22,047 nt of DNA from Fibrobacter sp. UBA4375 (GTDB taxonomy: Bacteria > Fibrobacterota > Fibrobacteria > Fibrobacterales > Fibrobacteraceae), in NCBI GenBank assembly GCA_002391195.1, contig DGRZ01000047.1, forward strand, positions 586 through 22,632, in the 5' to 3' direction. The translations under genes and the position numbers were made by a program. Below are positions 6,772 through 15,139 of this stretch, piece by piece. The stretch's first letter is position 1. Each line of letters begins with the position of its first letter. The notes below the pieces were generated by a model. It saw only the letters and a program-made list of their open reading frames with translations, did not search any database and had not been told where the DNA came from.

Positions 6772-7506
6772 TTACTTAATCGAATAAACTAAGCCATCTT
6801 TTTTGTTCATGCAAAAAATATAGGCATTATAATCCATGATACGGGGTCGTACTCCAAGCGTATCTGGATGTATTTCAGACTTTGGCGCACCCATTTCTCC
6901 CGCTTCGCAATAACGATAGGCACGGCCCTCAAGGGCGCCAAAAATAACGTAGTGCAACCTTAGCGCGTCTTCGTCATAGACAAATTCTTCTATAAACTTC
7001 TTGTCTTCATTAATAGAAGGCTTGCCCGACTGAACCAAGTTGAAAAGCGTAACCATAAACCTCTGTTCCTTATTCAAAGAATCAGCAGAAGGCCACATTT
7101 CTTCTTTGTAACCAGCCATCAAGAACACTTTATGTGTGAACGCCGTATCGCTATGGATAAACGCAGAAGTGTCTGCATTATACCGTTCTTTCGCAACAGC
7201 GGCAATAGGTTTTTTAGAGCCATCCTCTAATTCAACAGAATCTTGAGTCATACTCATAGAATCCAAAAAGGCTTGATTCCTGCTTCGAACGGCTTGAATG
7301 ATCTGGCTGTACTTTACATCCGAGTTTATCTCCAAATAAGTATTCAGGTCGAAATCAGCCGGTTCAACAAACAAATCAGTTTCAATCTGTGCACCAGGGT
7401 CAACATTGGACGTGCCAATAACGGTATCATCGGGATCCATAGACATATCAGAACAGGCCACAACAGCCAAAGAAGCCGTCAAAGCAAAACTAGCAAGAAA
7501 TTTCAT
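6772..7506 (-). CDS. Lipoprotein of unknown function in the beta-barrel operon
   Basis: A 244-residue predicted lipoprotein that I do not recognise. The N-terminus MKFLASFALTASLAVVAC has a clear lipobox with Cys18, followed by SDMSMDPDD, an acidic stretch that may favour export to the outer leaflet. The rest is polar and probably helical, with no enzyme motif. Two phrases stand out: YKEEMWPSADSLNKEQRF in the middle and RPRIMDYNAYIFCMNKK near the end. AAGGAGG precedes the ATG at ideal distance, the strongest Shine-Dalgarno in this run. It starts 11 bases after the third barrel gene and ends 11 bases before the GH18-like gene. Context suggests an accessory subunit of an outer-membrane assembly; no substrate can be named. 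Confidence 0.75.
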   Translation of the reverse strand: MKFLASFALTASLAVVACSDMSMDPDDTVIGTSNVDPGAQIETDLFVEPADFDLNTYLEINSDVKYSQIIQAVRSRNQAFLDSMSMTQDSVELEDGSKKPIAAVAKERYNADTSAFIHSDTAFTHKVFLMAGYKEEMWPSADSLNKEQRFMVTLFNLVQSGKPSINEDKKFIEEFVYDEDALRLHYVIFGALEGRAYRYCEAGEMGAPKSEIHPDTLGVRPRIMDYNAYIFCMNKKDGLVYSIK

Positions 7507-7517
7507 TACAAGCCTCC

Positions 7518-9638
7518 TTAAAATTTCACCGTCACATCGGCCATGATAACATTCTTGCTCAATTCCATTGTCGCAGCACCAGATGTGCCGACATAGTCAA
7601 TAGAATTGGTTATATAACCATATTCAACAGTGGCGTAAGCTCCGGCAGTAATCTTGTAACGCAGTCCGCCCAAAGCAAGCATCTCCGATGTTCCATCCAA
7701 GATTGCCAAATAGGGCTTCCCAAATTCCAGATTCAGCATCTGGAATCCCGTTAACAGCGATACACGATTCCATGTCACATCCAATCCGGCCATCATGCGA
7801 GAAGATGTCCTCTCAAACCCATCTGTCTCTTTAGACATCTCATAAGAACCGCCCAATTGTATTCCCCATTCCTTTCCCATGGACAACAATCTTGCGAAAT
7901 CCACATTGGCTCCACCACCAAACTTCATATACTTTGTTCCAGAGATGAAATCAAGGGTATCGGTTGCTTCCAACTCATCTGCATTATAAAAGCCTGCCAA
8001 GATACGAACGGCAATGGCGTCATTCCACTTACCACTCAAATCGATATCACCACCGGTCCTATTAGGCGTAGCGTACCCAAAGGGCAAAGCCATATCATTA
8101 GACGGGTCCAGCGCCAGCGAAGTCTTTAAAAGGTCATTACGCTGCAGCACCACGTTATTATATCCGTTTCTATAATACTGAGCGTATTTGAAATTATTAT
8201 AGAGCTGGTTATACGCACCCTCCATGGCCGATCCAGCAAGCATATTCGCCGAATTAAGCGGGACCGATTCATAAAGCGTAAAATAAAGGTTTTCTAGGGA
8301 CCCAGAACGAACATTGGCAAGAAGACCATCTAAGGTTGTTGTACTAAACGAAGCTTCGCTATTCAATACAGGAACATTGCCCAAAGAAGCCGGTGTCATA
8401 GCAAGTTCGGCCTGAAAATCCTTATCCACCTTCACAAAATTTGCTTTAGCATTAAAATCGATGGTTCCAACAGAGCCGTCTGCAAAGGCCTCTACATGGA
8501 GGGCCGGTTTATTCTCTAAACCCGCAATCTTGTCTATAGTCGGAACATTTTTTGAAACTTCGGAATTAGTCAAATAACCCCTATCCGAATCAATACTCCC
8601 GTCTTCATTTAATGCCGAGTCAATAACCACCAACATCTTCTTTTCTGTTTCAGTGATCATGTGATCCCTCAGATAACTCCAATAGGACATGGCGTATTCC
8701 GCATTTACGCCGAAATGCAAATTGCCGGGCATCAAGCGTTTAGAATCAAAACCAAGTTCTCCACTCATTACGTTGTTTCTTTCATAATAAATCTCATCAG
8801 AGGCTGTGAGCATATTCACAGCTCGGGTACTGCGAACATGATCAAATACATAAGCATCATTGAAACCAAGGGTTATCCCCTTTACATCGACTCCAACTGC
8901 ACCCGCAAAGAGATATCTGTCCGCATCATCGTAGTCAAAAAACACCTGCGTACTTTTCTTGGCCACATTGCGAATTCGTGCAAGAGTTCCATGCAACATC
9001 AAATCATCTACAGGGCCGAGCTCATTAGAATGATATTCCAGGTTGACGCCCTGCATTAAACGATTATTGGACCCCTCTAAGTTTTTATCTGCCATCACCT
9101 CAGCCCGGTGTTCGGCAAGGATGGTAGGTTCGAAGATAAAATCAGGCATGGGCTGATAGATGGTCAGCGGAGTGTAAGCCACTCGCATATGACCCAGATT
9201 GAATTTCAAATGGTTATTTAGGCTCATGCCATCGTAAGACCACCAAGTGGTTATGGGAGAATTATTTCCCTCGCGATGCGCATTCTGCCAATCTTTATGG
9301 AATCGTAAATCAAACCGAGCTACAGATTCTGAACTAGGGCGAATGGAAAAACCCATATTCACATGCGTGTAAGCAGAGCTTTCTGTCAGCTGCGATTCTT
9401 CTATAGCTTCATCAGCATCTAAAGAAGAACGCAAATACCCCGCACGCGCAGTACCATTAATTGCGAAGCCCAAGGCATTGGCCTCATAGTTTGTCAACTT
9501 TTCTAAAAGACTCAGCTGGCGTTCCTCAACAGAAGCAGAATCACCATCAGCCTCTTGCTGAGCAAATGCAGTCCCTACTAGAAATACCAGCGAAGAAAGG
9601 GCGGCCTTAAAAATCATTGTCTTTGTATCCTTGTACAT
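7518..9638 (-). CDS. Outer-membrane beta-barrel protein, third of three paralogues
   Basis: A 706-residue predicted outer-membrane barrel. A signal peptide (to about residue 26, GTAFA) is followed by a short heptad-like helix (about 36-52, SVEERQLSLLEKLTNYEA) and then alternating beta-strands to a terminal Phe (MADVTVKF), the classical BAM-recognition end. It shares landmarks with the preceding barrel: AYTPLTIYQPMPDFIFEP (154-171) corresponds to QYSPLTLYMPGVDIMYEP there, MQGVNLEY (195-202) to LQGVNLQF, and DMALPFGYATPNR to QMALPFGLATSNR. I set the start at the ATG at 9638, seven bases after GGGGGAGG; a TTG two codons upstream would sit on top of that site. A role in glycan binding or passage is inferred from context only; no porin or TonB-receptor plug is evident. 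Confidence 0.75.
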   Translation of the reverse strand: MYKDTKTMIFKAALSSLVFLVGTAFAQQEADGDSASVEERQLSLLEKLTNYEANALGFAINGTARAGYLRSSLDADEAIEESQLTESSAYTHVNMGFSIRPSSESVARFDLRFHKDWQNAHREGNNSPITTWWSYDGMSLNNHLKFNLGHMRVAYTPLTIYQPMPDFIFEPTILAEHRAEVMADKNLEGSNNRLMQGVNLEYHSNELGPVDDLMLHGTLARIRNVAKKSTQVFFDYDDADRYLFAGAVGVDVKGITLGFNDAYVFDHVRSTRAVNMLTASDEIYYERNNVMSGELGFDSKRLMPGNLHFGVNAEYAMSYWSYLRDHMITETEKKMLVVIDSALNEDGSIDSDRGYLTNSEVSKNVPTIDKIAGLENKPALHVEAFADGSVGTIDFNAKANFVKVDKDFQAELAMTPASLGNVPVLNSEASFSTTTLDGLLANVRSGSLENLYFTLYESVPLNSANMLAGSAMEGAYNQLYNNFKYAQYYRNGYNNVVLQRNDLLKTSLALDPSNDMALPFGYATPNRTGGDIDLSGKWNDAIAVRILAGFYNADELEATDTLDFISGTKYMKFGGGANVDFARLLSMGKEWGIQLGGSYEMSKETDGFERTSSRMMAGLDVTWNRVSLLTGFQMLNLEFGKPYLAILDGTSEMLALGGLRYKITAGAYATVEYGYITNSIDYVGTSGAATMELSKNVIMADVTVKF

Positions 9639-9652
9639 GTCCAAACCTCCCC

Positions 9653-11956
9653 CTAGAACTCAACATTCACACTTGCTTGCACAATACTACGGACGAACTT
9701 ATGCCTTAACCTTTGGGCCGTAGACTCGCGAGAGGCTATAGCCATATAATCTGGCAGGTTGGTTTCCGTGTCAGCCACAAAGGTATTCTTCACAGCATTA
9801 TAGTTTCCGCCTAGCAAGCCATCCACAGCATAACTGTTCGAAACAGAGGCTTGTCCGTAATTCAAAGCCAACCAGGCATGAGGAGCCAACGTGTAATCAA
9901 GCCCCACCATCCATTGAATTTGCTTGCCCTTCATAATAGGTGCAACAGCCACATTCAAGTTGCTCATCATCGCTTGTTGGAGCAATGCGCCATCCGCATT
10001 TAATTCGGCATCAATACGCTGAGCCCCCACAGAAACACCAAAACGCTTCCAGTAACGAGCATACAGCCCCACATTGATAAAGTCCGTCTTGAATTCGGCA
10101 TCGGAAATAGAGCGCTCTGCGTGCTTGTAGCTACCGCTCAATTCTAGCGGCAGTTTAATTCCCAGCAAAGCAAGGATATCTATTTTGCCTCCACCACCAT
10201 ATTCCACAAAAGAGGCCTTATCCAAGTTCCCCAAGCCCTTCACCTGCTCCATTTTGGTAAACAATCCCTGCACTTCTACAACATTATTTTCGCCAAGACC
10301 AGCCACTAAATTGGCACGGAAACCATTGCGGTTTGAAGTTGCAAGCCCAAAGGGCAAGGCCATCTGGATACTAGCATCGGATAATTCATCAATCAGAGCG
10401 AGTTCCTTTCTTGTCATGGTAGCAGTCGTATAAGATGTCTTTGCATACGGAGCAATGTTATAGCTCCTTGTCTGCCCGTTTTTCATAGCTTCGTCATCAT
10501 TAGCCAAAGTTTTAGATGCTGGCGAATGTTTCGGGGTAAAGAAATAAAGAGCATCAAAGGTAGAATAAAGCGGTGCATAGGGGCCATACTTTGTCAAATC
10601 CCCATCCTTATCGGAATTCATTACACGCCTTGCCACAAAAGAGGGTGACTGAGCCAAAGAGTTAAACCAGGCTGAATCATTGTGAACATAATCAATACCC
10701 ACGTTCACCATCCAACTTGACGTGCGGAACCCGGCATTCAAATTAGCCGTAACAGCCATGCCCTTGTCCGTTTTATTATCGGAAGAAAGCGTTTTCAGTG
10801 TATCGAAAATATTCCCCCGTTCATCGCGCAAAAGGGAAGACGGTTCCATAACAGGAGCTCCGTCTTCTCCAGTCACAACGGAACCCCATTGATCATAAGC
10901 TATCTGGAGAGAATCTACATAAGTAGTTTTTTCCTCGTAAACTTTATCCATAGAATAAGCGAATTCTCCAGTAACATCCAAAATCAGGTTCTTGTTACCA
11001 AGCAACCCCGCCACATCGGCACCTAGTCGGACGGCGCCCACCTTTGTATCCTGCGGCAACGAATCCTTAAAATTTACCGGCATACGTTTAAACATATGCT
11101 CTGGTTCTGCTCCAGTATACAAATCATTCTTATAATAGGTATAGGTCTTAGATTTTTCGTCATCCCACGTATAAATGTAGGTAGCACCAACCATCAAATT
11201 CTTGTTGAGAGGGAACAACTCAAAGTTGGCAATAGCCGCATACTTGTCAAAAGTTCCCGTTTGTGTCGCCCCAGCAATATTTTCACCAGGAAGCAGGTTT
11301 CCCATAGCACCCGTCGTATCCAAGCGTTCTGCCCTACGTAAACGAACTAGCATTCCCTCTGTACGAAGTTCGCCGAAAGTCGCCCCCATGTCCTTGCGGA
11401 ACTGAAGGTTCACCCCCTGCAAATTCCGCTGATTCCCTTGGATCAGAGCCTCTCGTTCACCCATTTCACGGTTGCGGGCAAAAATCATAGGCTCATACAT
11501 AATATCAACACCCGGCATATATAATGTCAAAGGTGAATACTGTTGACGAAAATCACCCACTACCCAATGAAAATTTTTGCCTATCTCGCCTTCAACATTA
11601 GCCCACTGAACATTGACCATTGTTGCCGAATTAGCGAAGTAGTCCTGCATGCCTGCGCCCATTCGCATCAACAGATTTGCGCGAACAAAATCCCAAGGCC
11701 TAAAATGCATATCCAAATCTAACTGGACAAATTCATTCATTTCACGATCAGGCATATGGTTGTATGCATCTACGTCTTGGTCTATGTCAATATTGGACTT
11801 ATTGTAAACCGCACGAACTGTTCCGCCAATATCAATCCCCCGCTGGGATTCTAATTTTTCGACGGTGCTATCAATCTTAGCCTGATTGTCGGCGACTGCA
11901 GAAGCAGAAGCAATTGCAGAAAAAGTAACGAGACCTATAAGTAATCTTTTTAGCAT
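9653..11956 (-). CDS. Outer-membrane beta-barrel protein, second of three paralogues
   Basis: A 767-residue predicted outer-membrane barrel. Signal peptide about 1-20 (SAIASASA), a short helical segment (about 24-38, NQAKIDSTVEKLESQ), then GIDIGGTVRAVYN (40-52) opening a beta-strand series that ends in Phe (VQASVNVEF). The landmarks QYSPLTLYMPGVDIMYEP (139-156) and LQGVNLQF are shared with the next gene, which supports a common origin. The long N-terminal half contains DMHFRPWDFVRANLLMR (82-98), typical of amphipathic barrel strands. Start: ATG at 11956, with AGGGG six bases upstream; the in-frame TTG two codons before it overlaps the ribosome-binding site. It lies 12 bases from the preceding gene and 14 from the next. 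Function unknown; probable transport, binding or assembly role in the polysaccharide cluster. Confidence 0.75.
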   Translation of the reverse strand: MLKRLLIGLVTFSAIASASAVADNQAKIDSTVEKLESQRGIDIGGTVRAVYNKSNIDIDQDVDAYNHMPDREMNEFVQLDLDMHFRPWDFVRANLLMRMGAGMQDYFANSATMVNVQWANVEGEIGKNFHWVVGDFRQQYSPLTLYMPGVDIMYEPMIFARNREMGEREALIQGNQRNLQGVNLQFRKDMGATFGELRTEGMLVRLRRAERLDTTGAMGNLLPGENIAGATQTGTFDKYAAIANFELFPLNKNLMVGATYIYTWDDEKSKTYTYYKNDLYTGAEPEHMFKRMPVNFKDSLPQDTKVGAVRLGADVAGLLGNKNLILDVTGEFAYSMDKVYEEKTTYVDSLQIAYDQWGSVVTGEDGAPVMEPSSLLRDERGNIFDTLKTLSSDNKTDKGMAVTANLNAGFRTSSWMVNVGIDYVHNDSAWFNSLAQSPSFVARRVMNSDKDGDLTKYGPYAPLYSTFDALYFFTPKHSPASKTLANDDEAMKNGQTRSYNIAPYAKTSYTTATMTRKELALIDELSDASIQMALPFGLATSNRNGFRANLVAGLGENNVVEVQGLFTKMEQVKGLGNLDKASFVEYGGGGKIDILALLGIKLPLELSGSYKHAERSISDAEFKTDFINVGLYARYWKRFGVSVGAQRIDAELNADGALLQQAMMSNLNVAVAPIMKGKQIQWMVGLDYTLAPHAWLALNYGQASVSNSYAVDGLLGGNYNAVKNTFVADTETNLPDYMAIASRESTAQRLRHKFVRSIVQASVNVEF

Positions 11957-11968
11957 AATCAACCCCTA

Positions 11969-14200
11969 CTAGAACCACATTTTGGATTCAACTGCAAAAT
12001 AATGGCCCTTCCAATCATTTTCAGACGCAAACTCATCGCTATGGGTCATCCACTTGTAGCGGAAGTGCACCCCCGCTCTAGGCGTGAAATCCCAATCCAA
12101 ACCAAATCCAAGAGCAGTCTCCAGAATATTGATTGGAGCATGCTCGTACTTGAAAGCGCCATTCTTATAGGCCGCCGTATAGGTTGTTCCCTGAGAAGGC
12201 AGACCAGAATTAATCTTTCTCATGACAAATGCGTTTTCTGCACGGAACGATTCAAATCCCATAATCAACAGACCATGAAGCGTGGGCGTAATGGCAATCG
12301 CAGGCTCAGACTGCACGAACCAGCTCCACATTAACATGTCCTTTTGGGACTCGCTATAGGCAATAGGAGCGAAAGAGGTAGAAACACCAGACAAGGCAGA
12401 GTAAACACTCAACATAATATTCCTGTCCGTATTGAACCAGTGACCAATATCATAACCGGCATCGATAACCAAGGATGTATTCCACTTAACATGCTGAGGA
12501 ATATTCGCAGTCGCAGCGTCCTCAGCCGAGTTGTACGGAACAAAACCATCCCAAAGTTCCCAAGTGCCACCTCTAAGGCCACCCGTCTGTTCGTCAAGCT
12601 TATTCACAGATTTGCCACCGACACGAGAAAGATAACGGGCGTCGTTGAGAACGTTTCCAGAATCCGAATGGAACAGGGACTTGAATTTTGTCCATGAATT
12701 GCTTGATTCCCAAACCGCGCGACCGTTCAGGTTATATTTGAAATTGATAACGTCATCACCCTCTTCTATCTGTTTGTGAACGCCATATTGGGCATCAAAT
12801 CGACCTCGGTTGAACTGGGGTTCAACTTTCACGTTAGCACCCATCATGTTGGGTCCGTAGCGGAAAGTCCCTGCGCCAACATAAAATTCATCCTGACGCC
12901 ATGAGCGGAAACGAGAAGGGTCAGTCATACCGAAAGGCGAAAAGAAGTCCTTAGGAAGGTAAACCGCTTCAAGGGTAATAGGCTCCCAATGCTTATCCTG
13001 GGCCTTGATGTATAAGCCAAAAGCCGGAGTTGACGTTCCCTCGTCAAAGAACCCCTTTTCATAATTGGCAGCAATAGTCGTGTCTTGAATGCGCTTAAAC
13101 ATAGTGGAGTCATCCCAACTCAGGGCCATATCCATCATTAGATAAAATTTTGGCGTCAAGTTACCCTTGATGTCAATGGACGCCACATGGTTATCAACAA
13201 TGTAAGGGTCACCATCAGCATTCTTAAAAGTATACCCAGGCTGATAAATAATGTCATTTTCAAAGGTAACACCTAAATAGTTGGCCCCGACAGTCATGTC
13301 AGACCCAGCAAGTTCAATTTTTTCCTTGGCCAAGCGAGCGTGATAGACCATGCCACTGAAGTCATAGGTACCCACCATTTCTAGCTCACCCGGTTGTCCA
13401 CCCAACATTCTTGTACCATCTCGAGCGCCAATATCCATATCCATGGGCTGTGACAGCATAAACTGAGCCTTCATGTTCCATGGCAGCGTGTGAACATCTA
13501 GGAACAGGCCTCCAAAAGAACGATTAGTCCAAAAAGCACGGCCACCTTCTTTTACAGGATGAAAATTCTTTTCTTTATAGTAGGTACTTACCACCTTTTC
13601 GTCTTCGAAGGTCTCATATTGCGAGGCAAAGCGCGCCATGGTCTCTCTTTCCCACATTGTCAAAGGACTGGAACTCGCCCAGATAACGCCTCCAGCAAGG
13701 AAAGTTGCACCGAAACTACCCGCACGGACATCGATACCCGCAAGCATGTTCTCGTTCACCGCAATGCCATAGTAATCGGTCCAATGAGCAAAGGGAACAC
13801 GCTCACCATTATTGAACGGGCCCTGATTAGGCGCATAAGCCTCATCGTTTTCAAAATACCCCGAAAAATCAAAAGGCAGATACAGATTCGTAAAGACTGT
13901 CAGGAACGATGCTGGAGAAACAACAAACCCCAAATTCAACGCTGACTCCACCCTAGTACGGCTTCGGTCATTGTTTTCAAATGGAGCAGCCTCGTAAAAA
14001 TCAAAATGCTTAAAGCGAATCGTCATGTCGCCAGACACGGCAACAGGGCGATCATCCTTGCCCACCACAGTAGAGGAGGCAAACTCTTCCAATGAATCCA
14101 ACCTTGCTTCTACGCGATCCAACTGCTCTTCGGGAGTCTCTGCAGCCCAAGAAGTCGCCGCCATGAGGCCAATAGCCAATAAACACAAGCTCTTATACAT
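11969..14200 (-). CDS. Outer-membrane beta-barrel protein, first of three paralogues
   Basis: A 743-residue predicted outer-membrane barrel. Signal peptide about 1-20 (GLMAATSWAA), then a clear short coiled coil (22-39, TPEEQLDRVEARLDSLEE), then VAVSGDMTIRFKHFDFYEA (53-71) and many amphipathic strands, ending in an aromatic dipeptide with final Phe (VESKMWF). ASSSPLTMWERETMARF (175-191) corresponds to the SPLT segment of the two following barrels, but overall it is the most divergent of the three. Extracellular-type loops rich in Asp, Asn and Trp could contact sugars. The start is ambiguous: an ATG at 14212 overlaps the stop of the preceding gene (TAATG), but the ATG at 14200 has GAGG six bases upstream and gives a better signal peptide, so I chose it. 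Function unknown beyond membrane placement. Confidence 0.75.
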   Translation of the reverse strand: MYKSLCLLAIGLMAATSWAAETPEEQLDRVEARLDSLEEFASSTVVGKDDRPVAVSGDMTIRFKHFDFYEAAPFENNDRSRTRVESALNLGFVVSPASFLTVFTNLYLPFDFSGYFENDEAYAPNQGPFNNGERVPFAHWTDYYGIAVNENMLAGIDVRAGSFGATFLAGGVIWASSSPLTMWERETMARFASQYETFEDEKVVSTYYKEKNFHPVKEGGRAFWTNRSFGGLFLDVHTLPWNMKAQFMLSQPMDMDIGARDGTRMLGGQPGELEMVGTYDFSGMVYHARLAKEKIELAGSDMTVGANYLGVTFENDIIYQPGYTFKNADGDPYIVDNHVASIDIKGNLTPKFYLMMDMALSWDDSTMFKRIQDTTIAANYEKGFFDEGTSTPAFGLYIKAQDKHWEPITLEAVYLPKDFFSPFGMTDPSRFRSWRQDEFYVGAGTFRYGPNMMGANVKVEPQFNRGRFDAQYGVHKQIEEGDDVINFKYNLNGRAVWESSNSWTKFKSLFHSDSGNVLNDARYLSRVGGKSVNKLDEQTGGLRGGTWELWDGFVPYNSAEDAATANIPQHVKWNTSLVIDAGYDIGHWFNTDRNIMLSVYSALSGVSTSFAPIAYSESQKDMLMWSWFVQSEPAIAITPTLHGLLIMGFESFRAENAFVMRKINSGLPSQGTTYTAAYKNGAFKYEHAPINILETALGFGLDWDFTPRAGVHFRYKWMTHSDEFASENDWKGHYFAVESKMWF

Positions 14201-14211
14201 GAAAAACCTCA

Positions 14212-14940
14212 TTAAAACTCATTACGATACGGATAATTGGCCGGACCCTGGTATTCAGGTCCAGTTTTACGAATTACAACATCGTCAATCCAGACCTTGA
14301 ACGACTGGTTTTCGTCTTTGCGAACTTCGAGGCGGAAGCCCTTGAAGTTACTCCAAGCAAAAGGCAACATTACGTCGCGGGTATTCTTGGCATCCCAATA
14401 GAGCCCAGTCAAACCAAAAGTCTTAAGCGGAATACTAAAATGCTTCCACTCCTTGGTGATTTCGCCAAAACTCTTGGAACGGAGCTTAACCTGCAAAGAT
14501 TCACCGTTGCTCTTGACGCCATCGTCCACCAGCACAAACAGTGCATTTTCGCCACCTTCGGCACCCTTAATCCAGAACTCCAAGGAGCCTTCCTCAAAAT
14601 AGGGCGTCAAATCCACAGAACCCGCAATACAAATGGCTACGCCAGAATAGTCACTAGCAATGAGCTCAATCTGCATAGCCAGGTCGCCTTCCATAGCACC
14701 AGCCACGTCCGTCATGAACGGTTCGGGGTTTTCACGGGGGTACTGATAAGTATATCCACCACCACGAGGAATACCCTCGCGCATCACAATAGACGCAACA
14801 TCTTTGTTCTGCTGGAACGGCTTTGGTTCCTTCGGAGTAAAACGCTGAGCATCGCGGTCACGGTATTCACTGAAACTTGCCGAGGCCATTACTGCAAAAG
14901 CAAGGACAATGAAAGCAACAGAAAAGCATATTTTTCGCAT
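14212..14940 (-). CDS. Secreted jelly-roll (galactose-binding-like) protein heading the barrel operon
   Basis: A 242-residue secreted protein. Signal peptide about 1-21 (LAFAVMASA), a Pro/Gln-rich stretch (about 23-60), then one beta-sandwich domain (about 85-224) whose motifs GSLEFWIKGAEGG (118-130), WKHFSIPLKTFG (165-176), SNFKGFRLEV (197-206) and FKVWIDDVVI (214-223) are typical of galactose-binding-like domains such as the ExoP C-terminal module and CBM11-type jelly rolls. No catalytic motif is present. It is likely a glycan-binding partner located in the periplasm or at the surface, with no lipobox and no sorting tail. The ATG at 14940 follows GGAGA with a suitable gap. It is the first gene of the six-gene run, and its stop overlaps the alternative start of the next gene, so tight co-expression is expected. 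Confidence 0.72.
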   Translation of the reverse strand: MRKICFSVAFIVLAFAVMASASFSEYRDRDAQRFTPKEPKPFQQNKDVASIVMREGIPRGGGYTYQYPRENPEPFMTDVAGAMEGDLAMQIELIASDYSGVAICIAGSVDLTPYFEEGSLEFWIKGAEGGENALFVLVDDGVKSNGESLQVKLRSKSFGEITKEWKHFSIPLKTFGLTGLYWDAKNTRDVMLPFAWSNFKGFRLEVRKDENQSFKVWIDDVVIRKTGPEYQGPANYPYRNEF

Positions 14941-14965
14941 AGAGAGTCTCCAACTCTGTCTAATC

Positions 14966-15012
14966 TAGCTTTTTATTTCCATTTTTGAATAAAAATCATG
15001 AAAAAAAAGCTA
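14966..15012 (-). promoter_or_regulatory. AT-rich leader hairpin of the barrel operon
   Basis: TAGCTTTTT (14966-14974) and AAAAAGCTA (15004-15012) are a perfect 9-bp inverted repeat. Inside it TTTTTATT (14970-14977) can instead pair with AATAAAAA (14988-14995), so two mutually exclusive folds are possible in the operon leader. Whether this regulates anything is unknown; U/A-rich stems are weak. Confidence 0.35.
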
Positions 15013-15023
15013 AACCGACATTA

Positions 15024-15054
15024 AATATAGCCTTGTTCAAAAAAAACAGTGCAA
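15024..15054 (-). promoter_or_regulatory. Possible promoter of the six-gene barrel operon
   Basis: On the minus strand TTGCAC (15054-15049) and TATATT (15029-15024) are separated by 19 bases, a long spacer that contains a run of eight T. A start near 15017 would give a leader of about 77 bases. The match is plausible but not strong. Confidence 0.4.
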
Positions 15055-15068
15055 CCTCTGAGTAATAT

Positions 15069-15078
15069 TTGTGCACAA
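15069..15078. promoter_or_regulatory. TTGTGCACAA palindrome in the divergent control region
   Basis: A perfect 10-bp palindrome located 15 bases upstream of the proposed -35 of the barrel operon and about 62 bases before the start codon of the divergent GH5 lipoprotein. The position suits an operator serving both directions; the regulator is unknown. Confidence 0.35.
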
Positions 15079-15125
15079 GTGTAGACAAAAACCACCCCAA
15101 CCTTGCTTTTTTTGTGCTTTTTTAG

Positions 15126-15137
15126 GTTAAATTTAAC
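15126..15137. promoter_or_regulatory. GTTAAATTTAAC palindrome abutting the GH5 lipoprotein start codon
   Basis: A perfect 12-bp palindrome ending two bases before the ATG at 15140. It occupies the place of a Shine-Dalgarno sequence, and its TTAAAT could serve as a -10 box 18 bases after TTGCTT (15103-15108), which would give a very short leader. An operator or a start-proximal RNA structure is possible. Confidence 0.35.
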
Positions 15138-15139
15138 AT

